DNA from: Minthousia sp045628125
GTDB taxonomy: Bacteria; Bacteroidota; Bacteroidia; Bacteroidales; Bacteroidaceae
NCBI GenBank assembly: GCA_045628125.1
Contig: JAZQPA010000128.1
Coordinates: 1-9,063 of the forward strand
Direction: 5' to 3'
Length of the DNA stretch: 9,063 nt
Part shown: one piece after another, positions 1-6,981 of the stretch
Layout: each line of letters begins with the position of its first letter
Position numbering within the stretch: the stretch's first letter is position 1
Translations under genes and position numbers: made by a program
Notes under the pieces: model-generated
The model's input: the letters and a program-made list of their open reading frames with translations, nothing else
What the model was told of the DNA's origin: nothing
Databases searched by the model: none

Positions 1-721
1 TGGAATGAATGTTTTTGTCCAGAATAAACAACAGTTCCTTACACTCGTTATTGACCGCAACGACATGCACTTCACGGACGTGTTTCAGGGTTCTCACAGA
101 CAGTGTGATATCCAGCATGGGCGAAAGTTTCACCATCACATAATTGGCTTTTTCCAACAGTGACTCCTCCCATTCTGCCACATTGGGCTCACAATCCGAT
201 ATGGCCACTACTTTACCACCGTGAGCGTCTCTTCGGGCTGGATCCAGAAATATCCAGTCAGCATAATCCATTCCCTCCAGATAGCGGGAAGCATCGGCAT
301 GGATCACCTGTGCGTTATCAAGCCCCAAAAGCGGAAGATTGTGCTGTTGTATCTCACAAAGGTATTCCTGCCTTTCGATGGCACTGCTTTGTTGGAATAA
401 TGGGGCGATAAAAGAGAAATCGATGCCGAAACCTGCGGTCAAATCAACAAAAGAGTCTTTATTTGACGGAATATTGGCTATGATTTCTGCTTTGTGCCGT
501 GCAGTCTGTTCTGAAGAGCATTGTTCCATGCTCAGGTGATGCGGATAATAGATGCCTGCCGTTTGGGCATAGGTGGGCAGTTTCTGCAGAGCGGTCTGGT
601 AGCCAGCTATCTGGTCGATGGCAAATGGCATGTCCACATTGGGATAGCGTGACGCCTGCAACGCCAGGTTACGAACGTCATCCGACAGATGTTTGGCTAT
701 AAAATCCAGTGTTTCCTGCAT
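1..721 (-). CDS. Class I SAM-dependent methyltransferase with THUMP-like domain family, C-terminally truncated by the window edge
   Basis: The gene reads from 721 down and leaves the window, so only the first 240 residues are visible. An N-terminal helical region (about 1-85) precedes a Rossmann methyltransferase fold. The glycine-rich SAM motif I is VDLTAGFGID (92-101), an acidic residue follows strand 2 (E116), HADA lies at 141-144, a motif-IV-like LDPARR at 159-164, and KLSPMLDI at 198-205. LDPARRD followed by a GGK/VVAISDCEPN stretch is characteristic of a Bacteroidetes family (P. gingivalis PG_1098 type, from memory) that carries a THUMP-like domain at its C terminus. That domain would lie outside the window. 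An RNA substrate is likely but unproven. The ATG shares its A with the TGA of the upstream dipeptidase gene, which suggests translational coupling as the last visible cistron of a four-gene operon. Confidence 0.88.
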   Translation of the reverse strand, partial: MQETLDFIAKHLSDDVRNLALQASRYPNVDMPFAIDQIAGYQTALQKLPTYAQTAGIYYPHHLSMEQCSSEQTARHKAEIIANIPSNKDSFVDLTAGFGIDFSFIAPLFQQSSAIERQEYLCEIQQHNLPLLGLDNAQVIHADASRYLEGMDYADWIFLDPARRDAHGGKVVAISDCEPNVAEWEESLLEKANYVMVKLSPMLDITLSVRTLKHVREVHVVAVNNECKELLFILDKNIHS

Positions 722-1398
722 CAGAAATCCAAAACCTTGTATTTTGCTTTTGCCTCAGCCCGGGTCACAAAGTTGAAATGCCACCATTCACTCTGTAGCG
801 GTTTGTATCCGGCCTCTCTCATCACCCGGCGTAACAGCTCCCGGTTTTTCTTGGCTTGGGCAGAGATAGTTCCAGCCTGAACCATGGCAGCTTCGGTATT
901 GATGTGAGCTTCCTTGCCCAGATGGTCCACTTTGGTACCCATGTCCAGTTCCTTGCCGTTTTTATCCACAATAGTCACATCTACGGCCATGCCATAGTTG
1001 TGCAATCCTCCACCATTGGCCGGATTACTGACATAAATGTTCTTGGGGGTGCCCCTCACCACGTCATACATCTTTTTCTGAACAGACATGGGTCGGCTGG
1101 CATCACATATCTTCAGATTGTAGTCCGGGTGAGTACGGTGCAGGGCCTGCTGAGCCTTTACCACGGCACGGGCTGCTGTGGGGTACAGGTAGGCTTCAGT
1201 CAAATCCTCGTACAGGACCACTCCGGTGAAATTATCCGCACGGGTGTACATCAGGTCGATAACCAGAGAAGAATCCAACGTTTTGAGGTTCAGGAACCCC
1301 ATGGCCTGCATCTTCTTTGCCAATGTGCCTTGACTTTGGGCCAAAGCCGATAGACAAACAAGAATGAACCCCAATACAAACGTCAGTATTCTTTTCAT
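721..1398 (-). CDS. Secreted D-alanyl-D-alanine dipeptidase, VanX/DdpX type (peptidase family M15D)
   Basis: This 225-residue zinc peptidase is predicted to hydrolyse free D-Ala-D-Ala (or related dipeptides from peptidoglycan turnover) to D-alanine. Residues 1-20 form a Sec signal peptide with probable cleavage after LSALA, so it acts in the periplasm, unlike cytoplasmic VanX of resistance operons. All family hallmarks are visible: the substrate-binding arginine in DASRP (R102), zinc ligands H133 and D140 in LHNYGMAVD, an MGTKVD block (153-158) and SEWWH (203-207) with catalytic E204 and zinc ligand H207. Length is normal for the family. Its ATG overlaps the TAA of the DUF4250 gene by one base, and its TGA overlaps the next ATG by one base. 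No vanH, vanA or vanRS is nearby, so a role in wall recycling or nutrient release is more likely than glycopeptide resistance. Confidence 0.93.
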   Translation of the reverse strand: MKRILTFVLGFILVCLSALAQSQGTLAKKMQAMGFLNLKTLDSSLVIDLMYTRADNFTGVVLYEDLTEAYLYPTAARAVVKAQQALHRTHPDYNLKICDASRPMSVQKKMYDVVRGTPKNIYVSNPANGGGLHNYGMAVDVTIVDKNGKELDMGTKVDHLGKEAHINTEAAMVQAGTISAQAKKNRELLRRVMREAGYKPLQSEWWHFNFVTRAEAKAKYKVLDF

Positions 1399-1583
1399 TA
1401 TCTGAACTGATTTACTTCTGGCATGTATTCAAATCCCATTGGAGCCAGAATGCTCTCAACCTCTTCTTTCTCCAATCCTAAACTTAGGCACAACTCATCA
1501 AAAGAATCGAATTCATCGCGTAATTTCATGTTCAATAAACTCATCAACATGATAGGGTCTTTGGGCAGGTTATCTAAAGACAT
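1398..1583 (-). CDS. DUF4250 domain-containing small protein
   Basis: A 61-residue soluble protein without a signal peptide or membrane helix. It matches DUF4250 along its whole length: LPKDPIMLMSLLNMKLRD near the N terminus, a central FDELCLSLGL segment, and a GFEYMPEVNQF ending. The pattern suggests a compact helical fold with a helix-turn-helix-like middle (28-48), but no function is established that I know of. The start lies 21 bp below the MscS stop codon, and its TAA shares a base with the ATG of the dipeptidase gene. It therefore sits second in the operon and its translation probably feeds directly into the dipeptidase. No Shine-Dalgarno sequence is visible, which is usual for this phylum. 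Confidence 0.9.
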   Translation of the reverse strand: MSLDNLPKDPIMLMSLLNMKLRDEFDSFDELCLSLGLEKEEVESILAPMGFEYMPEVNQFR

Positions 1584-1604
1584 AGTAAATGGTTTAGGTA
1601 ATGA

Positions 1605-2453
1605 TTATTGCTTCAAATGAACATCTAACTGCTGGAAAGGAATTTCTATTCCACGTGCTGTCAGTGTGCTGTATACTGCTTCTGTGACATCAAATCTAAC
1701 ACCCCAATAATTGGCTGATTCCACCCACATACGCATCTGGAATTCGATGGAACTGCCTTTCATTGCGGTCATTGGGATGGTTGGTGCGTATGGGGCTTCC
1801 TTTATGATCTGAGGATTGTTATTGATAATCTCTTCAAGGATTCCTCTCACGGTTGCGGCATCTGTGCCATAGGCAACCTCCACATCAATGTCTACTCTTC
1901 GGTGTGTAGCAGTACTGTAGTTGCGCATGCTGCTGGTAGAAAGACTATTGTTAGGAATAATAATGGTCTGGTTGTCCGGTGTGATAAGAATGGTATTGAA
2001 AATCTGAATCTCCTTTACGGTTCCTGCAAAACCGGCAGCCTCAATGTAATCGCCAATCTTATAAGGCTTAAAGATGAGTACCATTACACCACCTGCAAAA
2101 TTCTGCATGGTTCCGCTCAGTGCCATACCAATGGCAACACCGGCACTGGCAAACAGGGCAACAAAGGAACTGGTCTCAATGCCCAGAATGCCGATAACCG
2201 CAATGGCAAGGACAAAGTTTAAGGTGATGGAAATCAAACTGTCCAGGAAGGAGAAGAGAGAAGGCTCCATATTCTTCCTCTCCATGATTCTTCTGATCAG
2301 TTTGAGGATTCGCTTAATGATGAAGCGTCCGATACTAAATACCAAAAAGGCAATTACCAGATTTTTGCATGCACTGGTGGCAAAACTCACTAAATCACTT
2401 AATGCCAAATGGCTCAAATCGAGCGATAAGGATGATACAGCTTCTTCGTTCAT
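1605..2453 (-). CDS. mscS: Small-conductance mechanosensitive ion channel, MscS family
   Basis: A 282-residue inner-membrane channel that would open under high membrane tension and release solutes on hypo-osmotic shock. Three transmembrane helices are visible: about 21-47, 69-92 and the pore-lining TM3 at 96-131. TM3 carries the small-residue packing pattern ASAGVAIGMALSGTMQNFAGGVMVLIFKPYKIGDYIE-like over 102-138 (glycines 105, 109, 114, 121, 122). The cytoplasmic beta domain follows, with GTVKEIQIFNT (144-154), the IPNNSL motif (166-171) and a C-terminal alpha/beta domain ending in FQQLDVHLKQ. The length is close to the E. coli MscS of 286 residues. It is the first gene of the minus-strand operon and is followed after 21 bp by the DUF4250 gene. 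Pairing with a peptidoglycan dipeptidase suggests an envelope-maintenance operon, which is inference. Confidence 0.95.
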   Translation of the reverse strand: MNEEAVSSLSLDLSHLALSDLVSFATSACKNLVIAFLVFSIGRFIIKRILKLIRRIMERKNMEPSLFSFLDSLISITLNFVLAIAVIGILGIETSSFVALFASAGVAIGMALSGTMQNFAGGVMVLIFKPYKIGDYIEAAGFAGTVKEIQIFNTILITPDNQTIIIPNNSLSTSSMRNYSTATHRRVDIDVEVAYGTDAATVRGILEEIINNNPQIIKEAPYAPTIPMTAMKGSSIEFQMRMWVESANYWGVRFDVTEAVYSTLTARGIEIPFQQLDVHLKQ

Positions 2454-2481
2454 AATATGTACTTAATATGTTTTCGGGGGA

Positions 2482-2508
2482 CAAAGGTACATTATTTTTC
2501 CCTATCAA
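2482..2508 (-). promoter_or_regulatory. Bacteroidetes-type promoter of the mscS operon
   Basis: On the minus strand a perfect -7 element TACCTTTG (2489 down to 2482) matches TAnnTTTG. A CTTG lies upstream, with its TTG at 2508 down to 2506, leaving a 16-nt spacer. This is a little shorter than the usual 18-21 nt. The transcript would begin about 20-25 nt before the mscS ATG. Confidence 0.6.
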
Positions 2509-2552
2509 GGTGCCTTTTTAAGTATTTTTTGGTATGCGTGTCTGAAATAACG

Positions 2553-2579
2553 GTCTTTTCTATTAACGAGGGAAAAGAC
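2553..2579. repeat. 8-bp inverted repeat (possible hairpin or operator)
   Basis: GTCTTTTC (2553-2560) is matched perfectly by GAAAAGAC (2572-2579) around an 11-nt loop. It stands between the two divergent promoters. The stem is AT-rich and is not directly followed by a T-run, so it is not a convincing terminator. It could be an operator or chance. Confidence 0.35.
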
Positions 2580-2663
2580 AACTGTCATGTAATACTATTT
2601 TATCTATTTTTTGTTTAATCATTTTAAATGACTGATTGCTCTTTCCTTTTTGTTCTCAACTCT

Positions 2664-2693
2664 TTTGAAACAAAGTGAAAAGATGTAACTTTG
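2664..2693 (+). promoter_or_regulatory. Bacteroidetes-type promoter of the GH2 remnant
   Basis: TTTG (2664-2667) and TAACTTTG (2686-2693) form a consensus -33/-7 pair with an 18-nt spacer. Transcription would start near 2700 and leave a leader of about 57 nt. The leader is AT-rich and has no Shine-Dalgarno sequence. The promoter appears intact although the gene it serves is broken. Confidence 0.7.
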
Positions 2694-2756
2694 TGCTATT
2701 AATTCAAAAATTATCAGTACTTTAACTTGTATCGAATATTTTTAATTATAATTATC

Positions 2757-3370
2757 ATGTTAAAATCAGTTTTTACAATTTTGGCAACATCGGCTTTGCT
2801 GGCAGCTTGTACTGAAGCTAAAGTCGAGCAGATTGCTTCACCTTCCAATCCTTATCCAGGAAATCCGGACGAGAACTTTGCTCCGGTTTTGGTAAGGGAT
2901 GGCAGTTACAAGAATCTGGCCTTGAACAGAATGGCTTACGCCTCGTCCAGTTGGGATTACAGCCTGACTGCTCAGTTGGCCACTGATGGTATGGTGGAGG
3001 AAAAGCAACCTGCCCATATCGTGTTGTCTACTCAGGAAGGTCTTGTTCCTAAGATGAGAACTTCTACTGGGAAGGTCGTGAGAATGGCAATTACCAGGCT
3101 ATCCGTAACTTGCCTGCTCCTAAATTGGATGTTAAGGCATCCTTCCAGAAGGGTGAGACCTGCAAGGGTACAGCTACTGTAACCAATACATCCGATGCTC
3201 CAGCCCTGGTATTGCGTGCTAAGGTGGTTGATGCTAAGGGTGAGTTGATTCTCCCGGTAATCTACTCTGATAATTACTTCAGTTTGATGCCTGGTGAGTC
3301 AAAGGAAATCACCGTTGAATTCAGCAGTTTTGATTTGGCAGGACGTGAGCCAAAACTGGTGGTAGAGTAA
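2757..3370 (+). pseudogene. Remnant of a glycoside hydrolase family 2 lipoprotein, internally deleted and frameshifted
   Basis: The ATG at 2757 gives a clean lipoprotein signal peptide (MLKSVFTILATSALLAAC, lipid-anchored C18). After a linker comes a discoidin-like stretch (LALNRMAYASSSWDYSLTAQ then ATDG), typical of the start of Bacteroidetes GH2 beta-galactosidase or mannosidase-type enzymes. The family resemblance ends at GLVPK (codon ending 3053). From 3056, in another frame, the C-terminal end of a GH2 enzyme appears: NFYWEGRENGNYQAIRNLP, then an Ig-like domain containing NTSDAPALVLRAKVVDAKGE and YSDNYFSLMPGESKEITVEF, ending at the TAA at 3368-3370. Both parts together are about 200 residues, whereas such enzymes are usually 800-1000. 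The TIM-barrel catalytic core is therefore absent. The first frame runs on into unrelated sequence and stops at 3180-3182. A TTG at 2727 in the same frame would add residues ahead of a good signal peptide and is less likely. An assembly artefact at the junction cannot be excluded. Confidence 0.8.
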
Positions 3371-3386
3371 TTCCTGTTATTATATA

Positions 3387-3424
3387 AAAAAGAAAGGCGG
3401 ACACTACGTTCCGCCTTTCTTTTT
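3387..3424. terminator. Bidirectional intrinsic terminator between convergent genes
   Basis: AGAAAGGCGGA (3391-3401) pairs perfectly with TCCGCCTTTCT (3410-3420) around an 8-nt loop. The stem can be extended by four A:T pairs (3387-3390 with 3421-3424). It gives a T-run on both strands, so it can end both the GH2 remnant transcript and the convergent M16 peptidase transcript, whose stop codon is only 16 bases away. Confidence 0.93.
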
Positions 3425-3439
3425 GTATGGTGAATAGGA

Positions 3440-6349
3440 TTAGTAACCGAATACAGTTTCCAGAGAAACCTGCTTTACTGGACCCATGGTGCGCAGGTAA
3501 GGCAAATCCAACAGGGTGGCATCACCCAGCAGACCATAGATATAGGTGCGGTTCTTAACATACTTCTGCTGAGCAGCAACCACATCCTGCAGGGTCAGGT
3601 TCTTTGCAGTCTCATAGATGAACTTAGCATTAGGCTCAGTTCTGCCCAACTCACGGTCAGCCAGGTAGTTGTTGATCACCTGCATGCCGGTGGTGCGCTG
3701 GGTGCGCAGGGTAGCATCGATTGAAGCCTTGGCAATGTCGAATGCCTTCTGGCTCTCAGGCATGTTGTTGATGATATCATCAAATGCCTCTACGGCAATG
3801 TGCAGCTTGTCGCTCTGTGAGCCGATAGTAGCTTGGAATGAGTAAGCATCGTCCTTGAAGGTTGGGGTGTTCAGGCTTGCACGGGCTCTGTAAGCCAATG
3901 CGCGTGCCTCACGCATTTCCTGGAATACGATGGCATTCATACCGCTGCCGAAGTAAGAGTTGTACAGACGTACCACAGCATCGTCTTCAGGAGCATACTT
4001 GGCACCGTCGCAGGTAAACTGGATATAGTTGAACTGACGGGTCTTGTAAGGTGCAATGAACACCTTAGGAGTGGTGGTCAGTACCTTCTGTGCATACAGC
4101 TTGGTCAGAGGCTCCAGCTTGTCGGCCACCTTATGATGCTCAGCCAGCAGGCTCTTCACGTCTGCCTCGCTTGAAGGACCATAATAAGCCACGGTGTGCT
4201 GCTTGTTCAGCAGTTCCTTTACCTTAGCCAACAGCTCTTCTGAGGTAATGTTCATAATCTGCTCATCGGTCATGGTAACCTTCTTCACATACTCAGGACC
4301 GTACATAACGTAATTGTTCAAGGCGGTGGTACAAGCGTTCTGGTTGAACTTGTTGTCGTTACGCGACTTCAGCAATGACTGCTTGTAAGACTCCAGTACC
4401 TTCTCATCGGCAGCAGCATTGGCAATCAGGTCTTCTACCAGATCCAGTGCCTTGCCCATGTTCTCATTCAGACCTGAGACAGACAGCTGCAGGCTGTTGG
4501 TAGTTGTTCTGAAGCTGAAGCTGCTGGCCAGCTTATACATCTCCAGTGCCATCTTCTCGGCGCTGTTGGTCTGTGTACCCAGATAAGACACATAATCCAC
4601 GGCCATGTTCAGGGCTGGATCATTCAGCAGACCCTCGTCGAAGATGAAGTTCAGCTGAGCCACCTCGTTGATATCGTTCTTCTTGTACAGCAGTTCCATA
4701 CCCTCCTTAACATCCGATTTGGAAAGGTCGGTTGCATAGTTTACGAATACAGGCTCGATAGGCTGTACCTCGCTGTTCTGGATTTCGGTCAGGAAGGCAC
4801 TCTGCTTATCGCGGTTGGTAGCGATAGGAGTGATGGCAGGAGCCACAATCTTCTGGTTCTTAGGGTTAGCACCCACGTGCTTGAATACTACGCAATAGCT
4901 GTTCTCGCCCAGGTACTTGTTGGCCCAAGCCACAACGTCAGCCTTGGTAATCTTCTCCAGACGCTCCATCTTGTGAACATCGTCAGCCCAATTATGCTTT
5001 GCGATGAACGAGGTGACATACTGGCGTGCACGCTGGCCGTTGCTCTCCAATGCACGCATCTGGCGCAGCTTCTGGTTAGCTACCGAGGCAGCAATCAGGT
5101 CCTCGTTGAAGTCACCTGCACGAAGCTTGGCCATCTCAGCCAGCAACAGGTCGCGAACCTCTTCCATGCTCTGACCCTTATTAGGGAAACCCTCCAGGTC
5201 GAACTCACCGTAATCCACTCTTCTGTCAGCCGATGCCGAAGCCTTCAGCATCTTCTGCTGCTGGTTGATATCCAGGTCAATCAGACCGGCCATGCCGTTG
5301 TTCATGATATCACCTACAATGCTACCGATCTCGCTCTCCTGAGTGCTCTGGCCAGGAATTCTCCAGCCAATCATCACAAACTCAGCATCGGTACCGTATA
5401 CGTGGCGGGTTACAGGGGCAGTAATCTCCTCCTCTGGCTCGTATTTCAGCTCAGGGATATTTGGATTAGGCTGCCAGTCACCAAAGTACTTCTCGATGAT
5501 AGCCACCATCTCATCCGGGTCAAAATCACCCGACAGACAGATAGCACAGTTGTTAGGCACATACATGGTCTCCTTCTGCTTCTTGATAGCCTTGATAGAA
5601 GGGTTCTTCAAGTGATCAGAGGTACCCAGAACGGTCTGTGTGCCGTAAGGATGATGCTTGAACAGAACAGAATCCATGGCATACATGGCGTTCTCGCTGT
5701 CCACGTTCATGTACATGTTGTACTCCTCATAAACAGTCTCCAGCTCGGTGTGGAAACCACGGATCACCATGTTCTTGAAACGGTCGGCCTGAACCTTGGC
5801 CCAGTTTTCAATCTGGTTGGAAGGAATGTTCTCGGTGTAGCTGGTTACATCCTCCGATGTGGAAGCGTTTGAACCGGTGGAACCGATGATAGACATGGCC
5901 TTGTCGTACTCGTTAGGAATGGAGATTTTAGATGCCTCATAGCTCAGCGAGTCGATGACATGATACAGGGCCCGTCTCTCGGCCTCATCAGTCTTGGTTC
6001 TGTACACCTCGTACAGTTCCTCAATCTGATCCAGGATTACTTTCTCTGCCTCATAATCGGTAGTACCCAGTGAAGGAGTGCCCTTGAACATCAGGTGCTC
6101 CAGGTAGTGAGCCAGACCGGTATTGTCGGCTGGGTCGTTCTTACCACCGCTACGGACAGCAATAAAGGTTTGGATACGAGGTTCCTGCTTGTTGACAGAC
6201 ATATACACTTTCAGTCCGTTCTGCAGGGTGTAAATCTTGGTGCCCAGAGGGTCACCGGCTACTGTCTCATACTTACTGTTTTCGGTAGAGCAAGCAGCAA
6301 AGGCCAGCAGTGATACCACTGCCAAAGCCAGAACTTTGAATGCTTTCAT
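3440..6349 (-). CDS. M16 (pitrilysin/insulinase) family zinc metallopeptidase, lipoprotein
   Basis: A 969-residue protein containing two M16 halves on one chain. The signal peptide ends in a lipobox (LAFAAC, C20), so it is lipid-anchored in the envelope and probably degrades short peptides there. The inverted zinc motif HYLEH lies at 81-85 (ligands H81 and H85, catalytic E84). A glutamate in TELETVYEEY (about E204) is the likely third ligand. The distance from HxxEH to that glutamate is about 119 residues rather than the usual 74-76, because a mostly helical insert occupies about 105-165. A non-catalytic M16C domain follows (about 255-440). The second half lacks a zinc motif but keeps the R...Y pair near its end (REARALAY, R813 and Y820), which in the family helps bind substrate. 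Leucine codons are strongly CTG-biased, suggesting good expression. It is monocistronic and ends against a strong terminator. Confidence 0.95.
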   Translation of the reverse strand: MKAFKVLALAVVSLLAFAACSTENSKYETVAGDPLGTKIYTLQNGLKVYMSVNKQEPRIQTFIAVRSGGKNDPADNTGLAHYLEHLMFKGTPSLGTTDYEAEKVILDQIEELYEVYRTKTDEAERRALYHVIDSLSYEASKISIPNEYDKAMSIIGSTGSNASTSEDVTSYTENIPSNQIENWAKVQADRFKNMVIRGFHTELETVYEEYNMYMNVDSENAMYAMDSVLFKHHPYGTQTVLGTSDHLKNPSIKAIKKQKETMYVPNNCAICLSGDFDPDEMVAIIEKYFGDWQPNPNIPELKYEPEEEITAPVTRHVYGTDAEFVMIGWRIPGQSTQESEIGSIVGDIMNNGMAGLIDLDINQQQKMLKASASADRRVDYGEFDLEGFPNKGQSMEEVRDLLLAEMAKLRAGDFNEDLIAASVANQKLRQMRALESNGQRARQYVTSFIAKHNWADDVHKMERLEKITKADVVAWANKYLGENSYCVVFKHVGANPKNQKIVAPAITPIATNRDKQSAFLTEIQNSEVQPIEPVFVNYATDLSKSDVKEGMELLYKKNDINEVAQLNFIFDEGLLNDPALNMAVDYVSYLGTQTNSAEKMALEMYKLASSFSFRTTTNSLQLSVSGLNENMGKALDLVEDLIANAAADEKVLESYKQSLLKSRNDNKFNQNACTTALNNYVMYGPEYVKKVTMTDEQIMNITSEELLAKVKELLNKQHTVAYYGPSSEADVKSLLAEHHKVADKLEPLTKLYAQKVLTTTPKVFIAPYKTRQFNYIQFTCDGAKYAPEDDAVVRLYNSYFGSGMNAIVFQEMREARALAYRARASLNTPTFKDDAYSFQATIGSQSDKLHIAVEAFDDIINNMPESQKAFDIAKASIDATLRTQRTTGMQVINNYLADRELGRTEPNAKFIYETAKNLTLQDVVAAQQKYVKNRTYIYGLLGDATLLDLPYLRTMGPVKQVSLETVFGY

Positions 6350-6384
6350 ATACTATATGATCTAGATAGTGTTAAAACTGGCTG

Positions 6385-6392
6385 CAAAATTA
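6385..6392 (-). promoter_or_regulatory. Probable -7 element of the M16 peptidase promoter
   Basis: On the minus strand TAATTTTG (6392 down to 6385) matches TAnnTTTG, 35 bases before the ATG. The upstream TTG candidates are poorly placed (12 nt and 24 nt away), so the -33 element is uncertain. Confidence 0.5.
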
Positions 6393-6519
6393 CAGAATTT
6401 CGGCCAAGTGTGAAATCAAATGGTTAAAAATGTATCTTGTTTTCCGTCAGTTGTCCACAATTGGTGGCTGATAATCCTCCAGTACATTTAATTCAGGCTG
6501 TGTTTTTTATGGTATCCGC

Positions 6520-6550
6520 TTTGCCGGAAAAGGGATTATTGCTACATTTG
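6520..6550 (+). promoter_or_regulatory. Consensus Bacteroidetes promoter of the S4-domain gene
   Basis: TTTG (6520-6523), a 19-nt spacer and TACATTTG (6543-6550) form a textbook -33/-7 pair. The transcript would begin near 6556, leaving an AT-rich leader of about 30 nt before the ATG at 6588. Confidence 0.75.
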
Positions 6551-6587
6551 AACCGCCAAATACAATAACTATATAATATGATTATTT

Positions 6588-6806
6588 ATGAAAACAATAA
6601 AATTTAAATTACGTGAGGGTGAAGAGTTCATACAGCTCATCCAGTTGCTGAAGGCTACAAGTCTGGTGGATTCAGGTGCCACTGCCCAGTTTGTGGTGTC
6701 AGAAGGCATGGTAAAGAGAAACGGCGAGGTGGAACTGCGAAAGCGTGCCAAGTGCATTCCCGGTGATGTGATAGAATTCAATCATCAGGTTATTGAGCTG
6801 ATGTGA
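6588..6806 (+). CDS. Small S4-domain RNA-binding protein, YbcJ-like
   Basis: A 72-residue cytoplasmic protein made of a single S4-like domain. Visible features are EFIQLIQLLKATSLVDSGATAQFVVSEGMVKRNGEVELRKRAKCIPGDVIEF-like sequence over about 13-64. This keeps the S4 hallmarks SGA..., the G-V-NGE-E-RKR turn and the GD.I closing strand. It lines up well in length and pattern with E. coli YbcJ, an S4-type RNA-binding protein of unclear target. A role in ribosome or tRNA metabolism is plausible but not shown. It is transcribed alone and diverges from the M16 peptidase gene. The next gene begins 217 bp downstream behind its own promoter. Confidence 0.9.
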   Translation: MKTIKFKLREGEEFIQLIQLLKATSLVDSGATAQFVVSEGMVKRNGEVELRKRAKCIPGDVIEFNHQVIELM

Positions 6807-6890
6807 GTTGGGAAACCGGAATCAGATAATCTGGTACGTGAACGCTGAGATTATGGATGTAGGTAACAAAAAACATGTATTTATATCAAA

Positions 6891-6981
6891 AATTATACCT
6901 CAATATTATTATAAAAATAGATTAATTAGTAGAATATTAATGTTTTATCGTTAAAATTGGACTGGCTGAGAATTATACCTC
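6891..6981 (+). repeat. Pair of 11-bp direct repeats upstream of the TPR regulator gene
   Basis: AATTATACCTC occurs at 6891-6901 and again at 6971-6981, exactly 80 bp apart. The second copy abuts the palindrome ahead of the promoter. Both share the ATTATA core with the palindrome arms, so they may be binding sites of one regulator. In such AT-rich DNA chance is possible. Confidence 0.4.

Larger units (their letters stand above)
2454..2756. other. Divergent intergenic regulatory region between mscS and the GH2 remnant
   Basis: These 303 bases carry no plausible gene. They hold the minus-strand promoter of the mscS operon near 2482-2508 and the plus-strand promoter of the GH2 remnant at 2664-2693. 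They also hold a hairpin-forming inverted repeat at 2553-2579 and a palindrome across the plus-strand -7 element at 2670-2694. The remainder is AT-rich spacer. Confidence 0.6.

Noticed and set aside
856..1353. Plus-strand open frame of 165 codons
   Set aside because: It is antisense to the dipeptidase, which has every catalytic residue in place. The plus-strand translation resembles no family.
721..1398. Vancomycin resistance gene vanX
   Set aside because: The protein has a signal peptide and the locus lacks vanH, a D-Ala-D-Lac ligase and vanRS. A housekeeping envelope role fits better.
4877..5872. Long plus-strand open frame of 331 codons
   Set aside because: It is entirely antisense to the M16 peptidase gene, whose zinc motif and domain pattern are clear. 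The frame has no recognisable domain and is a by-product of that gene's codon bias.
6347..6359. Odd palindrome CATATACTATATG covering the M16 start codon
   Set aside because: A 6-bp AT repeat with a one-base centre is expected by chance in such a leader and cannot form a useful RNA hairpin.
6451..6459. TTGTCCACA, one mismatch from a DnaA box
   Set aside because: It is a single isolated site with no further boxes, no dnaA/dnaN neighbours and no AT-rich unwinding element pattern, so an origin is unsupported.
6823..6833. CAGATAATCTG palindrome after the S4 gene, considered as a terminator
   Set aside because: The one-base centre cannot form a hairpin loop of useful stability and no T-run follows. 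It may be a chance site.
6853..6954. 33-codon plus-strand reading frame upstream of the TPR regulator
   Set aside because: It is AT-rich and low in complexity, has no -7 element at a sensible distance, and does not resemble a leader peptide or NVEALA-type peptide.
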